Source: G965261775 sp965261775
GTDB lineage: Bacteria > Pseudomonadota > Gammaproteobacteria > Eutrophobiales > Eutrophobiaceae
NCBI GenBank assembly: GCA_965261775.1
Contig: OZ253477.1
Span: 682,001-746,000 of the forward strand
Direction: 5' to 3'
DNA: 64,000 nt
The position numbers and the translations under genes were made by a program. Positions 1-6,890 of this stretch are shown piece by piece. Under the pieces are notes generated by a model that made no database searches, was not told the DNA's origin, and saw only the letters and a program-made list of their open reading frames with translations. Position 1 is the stretch's first letter. Each line of letters starts with the position of its first letter.

Positions 1-408
1 AGGGTAAACATGGGGAACACCGCCGCCACTTTTAGAATCATGTAACTGTTGTTGCATACCTTGAAGCCAATAGAAACAGTATTTAGCCAGCAAACTACTG
101 CATGGCTTAACTGTAAAAGCATCTGATACAAAAATTGGCTGTTCCCACCAGCTAACAAATCCAGCATAGGCTCCTGATCCAGCAATTACAATTGTTTGAC
201 CACTACGATTACTTACATTGTGAAAATAGGCTGGTGTCCGACCTCCTGCGATTACTGGAATATCTCCGGGTTCAACTATCTTTTTTGTGATTGATGTGCC
301 ACGTTTAATTTCAGCAACTTTTCCCAACGGCAACCACTTCACCCCCGCACCCACCTGCCTGCCGGCAGGCAGGTCCAGCAGTTTTTCCAGGAAGTTCTCT
401 TTGCTCAT
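1..408 (-). CDS. hsdS: Type I restriction specificity subunit HsdS (partial, runs off the window)
   Basis: This is the N-terminal part of a type I restriction-modification DNA-recognition subunit, which sets target specificity for HsdM and HsdR. The visible part begins MSKENFLEKLLD and contains WLPLGKVAEIKRG and PVIAGGRTPAYF, typical of the start of an HsdS target recognition domain. The start ATG (408-406) overlaps the hsdM stop in an ATGA arrangement, so the two are translationally coupled. The gene continues past position 1 and its second half is not visible. Residues LPAGRQVG near position 13 are encoded by a 22-bp perfect palindrome (353-374) that looks like an in-frame repeat insertion. 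HsdS is a confident family call; whether the protein is complete cannot be judged. Confidence 0.85.
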   Translation of the reverse strand, partial: MSKENFLEKLLDLPAGRQVGAGVKWLPLGKVAEIKRGTSITKKIVEPGDIPVIAGGRTPAYFHNVSNRSGQTIVIAGSGAYAGFVSWWEQPIFVSDAFTVKPCSSLLAKYCFYWLQGMQQQLHDSKSGGGVPHVYP

Positions 409-1961
409 GCTTTGATCTCCGCAACGATGGCATCAATATCGCTGCGTAGCTGGTCGATCCTGGTGACGGTGGCCTTTATCTCGGCATTAAGCTCATTGAT
501 ATCGATCACTTCGCGGGTATCTTTGGGCTCGACGTAAGAGCTGACCGACAGGTTGTAGTCATTGCCGACAATCTTTTCATACGGCACGGATTCTGCCACG
601 TGGTCAATGTTTTCTTTGCTGTCGAACATATCCATGATCTTTTGAATATGACCATCATCAATAACGTTGTTGTTGGTTTCTTTTTTAAAGAACTCTTCAC
701 CACTGGCATCAATGAACTGGATGTCTGTGTTGGCTTTATTTTTCGCCAGCACCAAAATTGTCACGGCGATAGTGGTGCCATAAAACAAATTGGGCGCGAG
801 TGAAATGACGGTTTCAATATAGTTGTTATCTACCAGATATTTGCGGATTTTCTGCTCCGCCCCACCGCGGTAAAAAATACCTGGGAAGCAAACAATCGCC
901 GCACGCCCCTTGCCGGAAAGATAACTCAGCGCATGGAGCACAAAGGCAAAATCGGCCTTGGATTTAGGGGCAAGCACGCCTGCCGGCGCAAAGCGATCAT
1001 CGTTGATCAGCGTTGGGTCATCTGAGCCTATCCATTTCACCGAATAAGGCGGATTGGAAACAATGGCATCAAAAGGCTTGTCACCACCAAAATGTGGATT
1101 GATAAGCGTATCACCCAACTGGATATTGAACTTGTCGTAGTTGATGTTGTGCAAAAACATGTTCATCCGCGCCAGGTTGTAGGTGGTGTGATTGAGCTCC
1201 TGGCCGAAAAATCCATCTTCAATAATATGCGCATCAAAATGCTTCCTGGCCTGCAACAACAGAGAGCCGGAACCACAAGCGGGGTCATAAATTTTATTCA
1301 CGCTGGTTTGCTTATGCATGGCGAGCTGAGCGATTAGCCTGGACACATGCTGCGGGGTGAAAAACTCGCCGCCGGATTTTCCGGCATTGGCGGCGTAGTT
1401 AGAGATGAGGAACTCATAAGCGTCACCGAATAGATCAATCTGGTTGCCGTGAACGGCGCCGAATTTCAGACCAGCCACACCTTTGAGTACGGCCGCCAGG
1501 CGAACATTTTTTTCTTTCACCGTACTGCCAAGGCGATTGCTGGTCGTGTCAAAGTCGGCAAACAGGCCTTTAATATCACCCTCTGACGGGTAGCCGCTGG
1601 CAGAGGCTTGAATGTCAGCGAAGATTTTAGCCAGATCAGTATTCAGATCCTCGTTATTATCAGCATCTTTGACGACATTAACGAACAACTGCCCGGGATA
1701 GATGAAGTATCCCCTGGTTTTGATGGCATCGTGTTTAATCTCAGGCGTAATCTCACTCTCGGGTAGCTTTGCATAGTTGATGCTGTCGTCGTCTGCTTCA
1801 ATATAGCTGGAGAAATTTTCGCTAATAAAACGATAAAACAGTGTGCCCAGGACATATTGCTTAAAGTCCCAGCCATCAACTGCGCCTCGAACATCATTGG
1901 CGATCTGCCAGATTTGACGTTGTAGTGCAGCGCGTTCGTCGTGTTGTTGATTACCTGTCAT
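405..1961 (-). CDS. hsdM: Type I restriction-modification methyltransferase subunit HsdM
   Basis: This is the DNA adenine-N6 methyltransferase subunit of a type I restriction system, acting with HsdS in the cytoplasm. At 518 aa it is full length. Residues 1-165 form the HsdM N-terminal helical domain (IWQIANDVRGAVDGWDFKQYVLG). The SAM-binding motif DPACGSG is at 226-232 and the catalytic NPPY at 303-306. A coiled region at the C terminus is expected to contact HsdS. The downstream hsdS overlaps it by 4 bp. Upstream lies a decayed excisionase-like HTH gene. No hsdR is visible, so it may lie outside the window or be lost. The coding sequence shows no frameshift. Confidence 0.95.
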   Translation of the reverse strand: MTGNQQHDERAALQRQIWQIANDVRGAVDGWDFKQYVLGTLFYRFISENFSSYIEADDDSINYAKLPESEITPEIKHDAIKTRGYFIYPGQLFVNVVKDADNNEDLNTDLAKIFADIQASASGYPSEGDIKGLFADFDTTSNRLGSTVKEKNVRLAAVLKGVAGLKFGAVHGNQIDLFGDAYEFLISNYAANAGKSGGEFFTPQHVSRLIAQLAMHKQTSVNKIYDPACGSGSLLLQARKHFDAHIIEDGFFGQELNHTTYNLARMNMFLHNINYDKFNIQLGDTLINPHFGGDKPFDAIVSNPPYSVKWIGSDDPTLINDDRFAPAGVLAPKSKADFAFVLHALSYLSGKGRAAIVCFPGIFYRGGAEQKIRKYLVDNNYIETVISLAPNLFYGTTIAVTILVLAKNKANTDIQFIDASGEEFFKKETNNNVIDDGHIQKIMDMFDSKENIDHVAESVPYEKIVGNDYNLSVSSYVEPKDTREVIDINELNAEIKATVTRIDQLRSDIDAIVAEIKA

Positions 1962-1991
1962 GCTGTTATTCCTCTTTATTTTTGTCCTTGT

Positions 1992-2165
1992 TCACTGATT
2001 GATTTCGCCCTGCCGAAACCGCCATGCACTGCTAACCTTGAAGCCCGGAACCTTGCCCTCAGACGCAAAACGGCAGGCCATTTTCTCCGCAATCTTGAGA
2101 TAGTCGGCGAGTTCTTTAATGATGATAATATCACCATTGGGCGTGGCTTTTTTAGTCTCCGTAAT
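1992..2165 (-). pseudogene. Excisionase-family (HTH_17) DNA-binding protein remnant upstream of hsdM
   Basis: A minus-strand frame of 57 codons reads TETKKATPNGD, then IIIKELADYLKIAEK, then EGKVPGFKVSSAWRFRQGEI and stops. This matches the small helix-turn-helix proteins often found immediately upstream of hsdM in type I loci. There is no ATG in frame (ATT stands where a start would be expected). The frame ends after INQ, where family members normally continue with a Trp. The stretch MACRFASEG stands where a TAYRFASEG-like stretch is expected. It overlaps the end of the HxlR gene by 14 bp. I read it as a decayed gene, though a non-ATG start cannot be excluded. Confidence 0.55.
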
Positions 2166-2532
2166 CAGCGTTATGTCGATCGTATTTCGCTTTGTTTTTG
2201 GAAACAGTTGCCTGGTTGTCTTCTGCCCATTTTTTTATTTTTAAAAAAGTTTCGCACAGCTCCAGCGCAAATGGTGTGACTTTATACTCCACGCGTAAAG
2301 GTTTCCCATCAAAGACCGTTCTGGTTAACAGTCCGTCACATTCCAGTTTTCTCAGATTATTAGTGAGTACTTTTTGAGAGATCCCATCAATACCTTTTTT
2401 TATTTGATTAAATCTCAATGGTTGATCCTTCAGGAGTATAAGAATCAACATGGACCATTTATCACTCAGCCTGCCGAAGATGGCTCGGGACGGGCATTTT
2501 TTTACGAATACATTTGGTTTGGGTGCTGTCAT
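2152..2532 (-). CDS. HxlR-family winged-helix transcriptional regulator
   Basis: This 126-aa protein is a MarR-like winged-helix regulator of the HxlR family, which often senses electrophiles or redox stress. The visible core is SRAIFGRLSDKWSMLILILL, then PLRFNQIKKGIDGISQKVL (recognition helix), then the wing TVFDGKPLRVEYKVTPFALEL. One cysteine lies at the start of the core (KKCPSR), the usual position in thiol-sensing HxlR members. It is divergent from the SDR gene at 2621 across an 88-bp gap that carries a candidate operator, the standard arrangement for local autoregulation and control of the neighbouring oxidoreductase. The C-terminal tail is lysine rich. Confidence 0.9.
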   Translation of the reverse strand: MTAPKPNVFVKKCPSRAIFGRLSDKWSMLILILLKDQPLRFNQIKKGIDGISQKVLTNNLRKLECDGLLTRTVFDGKPLRVEYKVTPFALELCETFLKIKKWAEDNQATVSKNKAKYDRHNADYGD

Positions 2533-2547
2533 AATCCAAGTTACTTT

Positions 2548-2592
2548 TAGGTACCTAGTATGAAATGGTAATTTGGTACTGTAAAGTGACTA
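2548..2592. promoter_or_regulatory. Candidate HxlR operator between hxlR and the SDR gene
   Basis: The divergent intergenic region holds a perfect 10-bp palindrome TAGGTACCTA (2548-2557), preceded by ACTTT. A second half-like element, GGTACTGTAAAGTGAC, follows about 25 bp away. GGTAC is present in both. HxlR regulators bind paired dyads between divergent genes, so this is a reasonable operator candidate. It is inferred from position and symmetry only. Confidence 0.4.
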
Positions 2593-2620
2593 TATTCAAT
2601 TCATTTAAGGAGTATTTCAG

Positions 2621-3502
2621 ATGTCAAAATCAAATAAAACTGTTCTTATCACCGGTTCAAGCACCGGTATCGGTAAACTAGCAGCGGAACTGCTTGCTAA
2701 AAACGATTTCCAGGTCATAGCGACAATGCGGGATGTTGATGGGAAGAACTCAGCGGTTGCCCGGGAGCTTTCTTCTTCCGGGTCGAATATTTCAGTTGAA
2801 GAGCTTGATGTTTCGAGCTGCAAGTCCGTTCGTAAAGCCATCACTGACATTATAAAGAAATTCCAACATATTGACGTGATTGTTAATAACGCCGGGATCA
2901 TGAACGTTGGACTTGCTGAGGGGTTTACAATTGATCAACTCAGGCACCAGATGAATGTCAATTATCTGGGTGTGGCCCGGCTTTTCAGAGAAGCCCTGCC
3001 CTATATGAAAAAAAGAAAAGACGGGCTCTTTATAACAATATCTTCAATTGCCGGGAGGGTTTGTTTTCCATTTTTAAGCACATACAATCCAAGTAAATTT
3101 GCCGTAGAGGCACTCGCAGAGATTTATCGGTATGAATTATCGCCTTTTAATATTGATTCGGTGATTGTTGAGCCTGGCCCCTTTTCAACGAGCCTGATTA
3201 ATAATTCCCCCCGACCGGAAGATACCGAAAGATTGGATAGTTATGGCGATCTGGCTCAAGCGGCCGATCAGGTGATGAAAAGTTTTCAACAATTTATGAA
3301 TGACAATCCTGATTGTGATCCGGCTTTGGTCGCTGACACGATATTAAAGCTGATTAACATGAGTTATGGGGAACGCCCTGTGAGGACCACTTGTGGAGTT
3401 GATTACGGTGTAGGTGAGATCAATGCATTTACTGAGAAATATCAGTTGGAGCTTATGAATCAAATGGAATTAGGCCATCTCATTCCTCAAAAAAATAAAT
3501 AA
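2621..3502 (+). CDS. SDR-family NAD(P)-dependent oxidoreductase
   Basis: This 293-aa classical short-chain dehydrogenase has the cofactor-binding glycine motif TGSSTGIGKLAAELL near residue 12, NNAG near residue 90, the catalytic serine in ISSIAGRV, and YNPSK (Tyr and Lys) near 155-159. The proline-glycine stretch VEPGPFST follows, as expected. The substrate is not predictable. A strong ribosome-binding site (AAGGAG, near 2606) precedes the ATG. The gene is divergent from the HxlR regulator, so it is probably its target. It is followed at once by the repeat that begins the AbiE-like module. Confidence 0.9.
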   Translation: MSKSNKTVLITGSSTGIGKLAAELLAKNDFQVIATMRDVDGKNSAVARELSSSGSNISVEELDVSSCKSVRKAITDIIKKFQHIDVIVNNAGIMNVGLAEGFTIDQLRHQMNVNYLGVARLFREALPYMKKRKDGLFITISSIAGRVCFPFLSTYNPSKFAVEALAEIYRYELSPFNIDSVIVEPGPFSTSLINNSPRPEDTERLDSYGDLAQAADQVMKSFQQFMNDNPDCDPALVADTILKLINMSYGERPVRTTCGVDYGVGEINAFTEKYQLELMNQMELGHLIPQKNK

Positions 3503-3509
3503 TTGTAAA

Positions 3510-3539
3510 GAGGCACTGGTGGCCTTCACTCATACCGAG
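3510..3539 (+). repeat. Left copy of an imperfect ~30-bp direct repeat flanking the DUF6088 module
   Basis: The 30-bp sequence starts GAGGCACTGG and ends CATACCGAG. It matches 4406-4434 at about 25 positions with one single-base gap. The two copies bracket the antitoxin-like gene and the toxin stub, in the same orientation. No coding function is apparent. Confidence 0.6.
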
Positions 3540-3586
3540 TGGGGGCCTCCAGCGATCAACCCTGCACACTTTTATATAAGTCCCTA

Positions 3587-3721
3587 TCAGGCGTTTACCT
3601 CGCGTTCGATTTCACGAATACCAGTGATGATGACGTCGAATGGCAGCGGTTCGCCATATATCATTCCGGTTTCCAGCATTCTGCGCTCGCTGACCGGCAG
3701 ATGAAGGAACTGCTCAGGCAT
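3587..3721 (-). pseudogene. Internally deleted AbiEii-like nucleotidyltransferase toxin stub
   Basis: A 44-codon frame starts at an ATG overlapping the DUF6088 stop and reads MPEQFLHLPVSERRM, then GMIYGEPLPFDVI, ITGIREIEREVNA. From memory of the family, the first part matches the extreme N terminus of AbiEii/AbiGii toxins encoded directly after DUF6088 genes, and the second part resembles their C terminus. The nucleotidyltransferase core between them, roughly 200 codons, is absent while the frame is kept. The toxin therefore appears to have been removed by an in-frame internal deletion. The product could not be catalytic. Confidence 0.55.
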
Positions 3722-4367
3722 GGCTGGGCTCCTTGCTGTATTTTTTCAATGCGTCCGACATCCAGCCGGGCATGTCCAGGCTTTTCAAGGTTTCAAACTC
3801 TTCTGCCGTCAGTTTTTTACGAATGGTGTCAACCACGCCAGCATCAATGGTATCTTTTCCCACAAACCACAGAGCCGACAGCGCCAGGCCCGGGCGCGTC
3901 CCTGCCAGATAAAGCTTCCGGCGACTCGTATGTCTTAGTATGACGGGCAGGTTGCCGACCTTGAATTTCCGGCTCGGTCCACTGGTGTAGTAGATCGGTA
4001 TCATGGGCATTTGGGTCGACAACCTGAAACGGCGAACCGCTTCCGCTCCGTGAATTTGGATCGTCTCGCCGCGATCTTTGGCTATGGCTTCTACGACCCT
4101 GTGCGAGCCAGGCATGACGTCACCGACGACATACCGGCTTTTCTCGGGGCGTACAAATACCCCCCGGATAACCCGCCGGATCACACCTTTCTCAACCAGG
4201 CGGGACAGTGCTTTGTCCACAGACGCACGCGAACCCAGCTTGAGGAACCGTGTGTTGGTAAACGGCTTTCCCCTGCGGATTTGCAGTACTTGATTACGGA
4301 TTGTTGCGGCTGTAGACATCATGTTTTCCTCATATTGTGTCAGAAAAACTACCATACTTTCTGACAT
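3714..4367 (-). CDS. DUF6088 family protein, AbiEi-like type IV antitoxin
   Basis: This 217-aa protein (a start at the second Met, MSTAATIRNQVLQ, is more likely) has the layout of DUF6088/AbiEi proteins. An N-terminal winged helix (SRASVDKALSRLVEKGVIRRVIRGVFVRPEKS) is followed by the antitoxin body with ETIQIHGAEAVRRF and GLALSALWFVGKD. Family members pair with an AbiEii nucleotidyltransferase toxin encoded just downstream and often repress their own operon. Here the downstream partner is only a 44-codon stub (3587-3721) starting within the end of this gene. The antitoxin is intact, as expected if it was kept, or not yet lost, after toxin deletion. A repeat brackets the module. Confidence 0.8.
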   Translation of the reverse strand: MSESMVVFLTQYEENMMSTAATIRNQVLQIRRGKPFTNTRFLKLGSRASVDKALSRLVEKGVIRRVIRGVFVRPEKSRYVVGDVMPGSHRVVEAIAKDRGETIQIHGAEAVRRFRLSTQMPMIPIYYTSGPSRKFKVGNLPVILRHTSRRKLYLAGTRPGLALSALWFVGKDTIDAGVVDTIRKKLTAEEFETLKSLDMPGWMSDALKKYSKEPSHA

Positions 4368-4405
4368 ATCTTAGTCCAACAATCCTGAGCGGCTGGCCAT
4401 ATACA

Positions 4406-4434
4406 GAGGCTTGGCGGCCTGCACTTATACCGAG
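4406..4434 (+). repeat. Right copy of the ~30-bp direct repeat flanking the DUF6088 module
   Basis: The 29-bp sequence starts GAGGCTTGGC and ends TATACCGAG. It is the downstream partner of 3510-3539, about 896 bp away and in the same orientation. It lies just upstream of the antitoxin start on the other strand. Confidence 0.6.
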
Positions 4435-4535
4435 GAGTTGGGTGAAACTCTATACTTGATTTTTTCTACGTTAGTGACTGATAATGCAAATAACGACTCA
4501 CCCATCGCAGGGTCATTGACTTCTGCTTGGGGAGG

Positions 4536-4560
4536 AAAAACCGCCGCAAGGCGGTTTTTT
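4536..4560. terminator. Bidirectional rho-independent terminator
   Basis: A GC stem AACCGCC/GGCGGTT with a GCAA tetraloop is followed by six Ts on the plus strand and preceded by As, so it can act in both directions. It sits directly before the DUF924 remnant. Confidence 0.8.
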
Positions 4561-4872
4561 CATTTCTGGGGCAAGGAGCCGTATACTTCAAAGGTACGGC
4601 CTTTTCACTTTGAAAAAAGCAAAGCGTTTGATGATGAAATCCGGGAAACGTTTGATGTGACCTACCGGGCGGCGCGGGACGGTCAGCTGGAAGATTGGCA
4701 GTCCATGGCTGACAGCAGTCTTGCATTGATTATTGTGCTTGATCAGTTTTCCTGCAATATGTTCCGTCAACTCCCACAGTCTTTTATAACGGATCCGAAG
4801 GCATTGAGTGTTTCCAGGAACGCGATAAGCAAGGGTTTTGATAAACAGCTCGCACAAGAACAATGCGCATTC
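4555..4872 (+). pseudogene. DUF924 family protein remnant, truncated at both ends
   Basis: The frame reads FFHFWGKEPYTSKVRPFHFE, then AFDDEIRETFDVTYRAARDG and LALIIVLDQFSCNMFRQ, matching the first half of DUF924 proteins (DFWF, then LILLLDQFPRN). After QEQCAFALAGF the similarity ends and the frame runs into unrelated sequence. At the 5' side the match begins inside the terminator stem, with no credible start codon or ribosome site. The conserved second half (FLYMPFEHSE-like) is missing. A gene fragment is the simplest reading. Confidence 0.7.
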
Positions 4873-5010
4873 GCTTTGGCCGGTTTCCTCACCGGAACGC
4901 TATCCTGGGTCGTGAGTGTACAGCGGAGGAGACAGAATTCCTTAAGCAGCCCAATTCCAGCTTTTAGAGCCCATCGTTCTCTAAGCAGGAGCGTGCGGTA
5001 AATAGCAGCC

Positions 5011-5093
5011 TTAATCACCGCATGTTTTGCAGGAATTGTCTTCCCCCTGCGGTGAATAATCCCTATAATCACCTTAAATAATGCGGTGATTAA
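5011..5093. promoter_or_regulatory. Operator region of the Fic gene: perfect 13-bp inverted repeat plus internal half-site
   Basis: TTAATCACCGCAT (5011-5023) and ATGCGGTGATTAA (5081-5093) are perfect reverse complements. A third related site, TGCGGTGAATAAT (5048-5060), and TAATCACC (5067-5074) lie between them. The right arm ends 2 bp before the probable ATG of the Fic gene and includes the upstream GTG. A repressor bound here would block transcription and translation start. The arrangement suggests autoregulation, possibly by the Fic protein's own C-terminal winged helix. Function is inferred. Confidence 0.55.
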
Positions 5094-5094
5094 T

Positions 5095-6204
5095 ATGTGG
5101 GTTCATGAACATCAAGATTGGCCTGACTTTACATGGGATATCAAAGCCCTGGCTTCCAGGCTGGCTGATATAAGGTATCGCCAGGGGCGGTTGCTCGGTC
5201 GCATGGAGGGGCTTGGCTTTGAGCTGAAGCGCGAAGCCAGCCTGAGTACGCTCACTAATGATGTTGTGAAATCATCTGCTATTGAAGGTGAGCACCTCAA
5301 TCCGGAAGAAGTTCGTTCCTCCATTGCACGCAGGCTGGGCATGGATATTGCTGGACTCGTTCCGGCCAGCCGTGATGTCGAAGGCATCGTTGAGATGATG
5401 CTGGATGCTACGCAGCAATTTTCCAAACCATTGACCGGAGGCCGCCTGTTTGGCTGGCACGCAGCACTGTTTCCGACAGGACGTAGCGGTATGCGTAAAA
5501 TTACAGTTGGTGGCTGGCGCACCCTGGATGCCGGGCCTATGCAGGTTGTTTCCGGCCCTATCGGTAAAGAGAAGGTTCACTTTGAGGCACCCGGCGCGGA
5601 TCGGTTAGAAAAAGAGATGCAGGCATTTCTTGCGTGGTTTGAAAACGGGGATGATACGGATTCCGTGATTAAGGCAGGTATCGCTCACCTGTGGTTTGTG
5701 ACTATTCACCCTTTTGAAGATGGAAATGGCCGGATTGCAAGAGCGATTGGTGATATGGCACTGGCTCGCGCCGATGGTATGTCAGATCGTTTTTACAGCC
5801 TGTCATCCCGGATTGAGGCTGAGCGCAAGCATTATTACGATCAGCTTGAGAAACAACAGCGCGCTACGCCTGATGTCACAGATTGGCTTTCATGGTTTTT
5901 GGATTGTCTTGGCCGGGCAATTACCCATGCTGAAACGACACTCGGTCATGTTCTATTCAAGGCGCAGCTATGGGGTACCATTAACCGCAAACCTGTGAAT
6001 GACCGTCAGCGTTCGATCATCAATCGCATGCTTGAGGATGGTTTTGAAGGCTACATGAACACTTCTAAATACGCCAGGCTGGCCAAGTGCTCAAACGATA
6101 CGGCGCTCCGGGATATTCAGGATATGAAAGAAAGAGGCATCTTCATCCGAAACCCCGGTGGAGGCCGCAGCACCAGCTACAGGCTGCCGGGTCGAGAAGA
6201 TTAA
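5095..6204 (+). CDS. Fic family protein (putative AMPylator with N-terminal inhibitory helix)
   Basis: Fic proteins transfer AMP or other nucleotide moieties to hydroxyl groups on target proteins. The catalytic motif HPFEDGNGRIAR is complete (about 205-216), with catalytic His, acidic residue, GNG and Arg. An N-terminal inhibitory motif SSAIEGE (about 60-66) supplies the Glu that blocks the ATP site, which makes this a class II, self-inhibited Fic. The C-terminal part (SIINRMLEDGFEGYMNTSKYARLAKCSNDTALRDIQDMKERGIF) reads as a winged helix. I start it at ATG 5095 (MWVHEHQDWPDF) because relatives begin this way; a GTG at 5086 is the alternative. The upstream inverted repeats suggest tight autoregulation. 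Confidence 0.9.
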   Translation: MWVHEHQDWPDFTWDIKALASRLADIRYRQGRLLGRMEGLGFELKREASLSTLTNDVVKSSAIEGEHLNPEEVRSSIARRLGMDIAGLVPASRDVEGIVEMMLDATQQFSKPLTGGRLFGWHAALFPTGRSGMRKITVGGWRTLDAGPMQVVSGPIGKEKVHFEAPGADRLEKEMQAFLAWFENGDDTDSVIKAGIAHLWFVTIHPFEDGNGRIARAIGDMALARADGMSDRFYSLSSRIEAERKHYYDQLEKQQRATPDVTDWLSWFLDCLGRAITHAETTLGHVLFKAQLWGTINRKPVNDRQRSIINRMLEDGFEGYMNTSKYARLAKCSNDTALRDIQDMKERGIFIRNPGGGRSTSYRLPGRED

Positions 6205-6890
6205 CCACGTTTCCAATGAAAGAAAACAGGGGTTTGAACTCACCGTATGTACAGTATCAACCCCTAATAGCAATTTGAAGCAATCCACTGCAGGAGTCCA
6301 AAATTGACAGTACCGTTGCAACTTAAATCTTGCTTTTATTCGGGGCGATTATTTGTTGCTACTCAATAGTAGGTGCAGGGGATTCGAACTCAAAGGGGTT
6401 CTATACACCACCAATTCACTCCAAGTCACCGGCTCGCGCCATGCGTGCCGGACGCTCTTCGTGACCGCATTTATTGATAGTATGGGTGACATGGTAACGG
6501 TACCGCTTATCGCCCCGCTTGATGTGGGTTAGGATATCATCGCCTTGTCTCAAGCCATAATGCCGTGGGCCCTGCCCCGAATATCCTGATCGATGATGAC
6601 CTGGTACTCGCCGGGGACCACTCCCCGGGCAGCGGCGTTGGGTATGAACTGCAGGAAAACGTTTGAAAGAGCCGGGCAGGCGTCGCGCTCAAATGCTCGC
6701 TTTATCTTCCCTCTGGAAGCCTGGTACGACGGGACAACAGTTAATGTTGAAAATTCCTGTCAAATAGTTTACAGTAGCCTGCGTTTTTGGATTTTTTTCA
6801 TGGGGTGGGGGCAATCATTACAATGTTTGGTAGCAAAGCAACAAAGTCCGCCGACGTGTTTGTTGAGGAGGGGCAACGTAGTTAATCGGG
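6205..6890. other. Gene-poor, apparently decayed interval before the type I secretion genes
   Basis: No intact gene is convincing here. On the minus strand a frame from about 6590 down to 6412 reads HYGLRQGDDILTHIKRGDKR, then RYHVTHTINKCGHEERPARM and stops. A shifted frame just upstream of it reads FERDACPALSNVFLQFIPNA, then GVVPGEYQVIIDQDI. Together they look like one coding sequence broken by a frameshift; I do not recognise the family. Around 6375 the string GGGATTCGAACTC resembles a tRNA T-loop, but the flanks do not fold into a tRNA. Confidence 0.35.

Noticed and set aside
6365..6400. tRNA-like string GGGATTCGAACTC
   Set aside because: Only the T-loop-like piece is present; acceptor, D and anticodon arms cannot be formed from the flanks.
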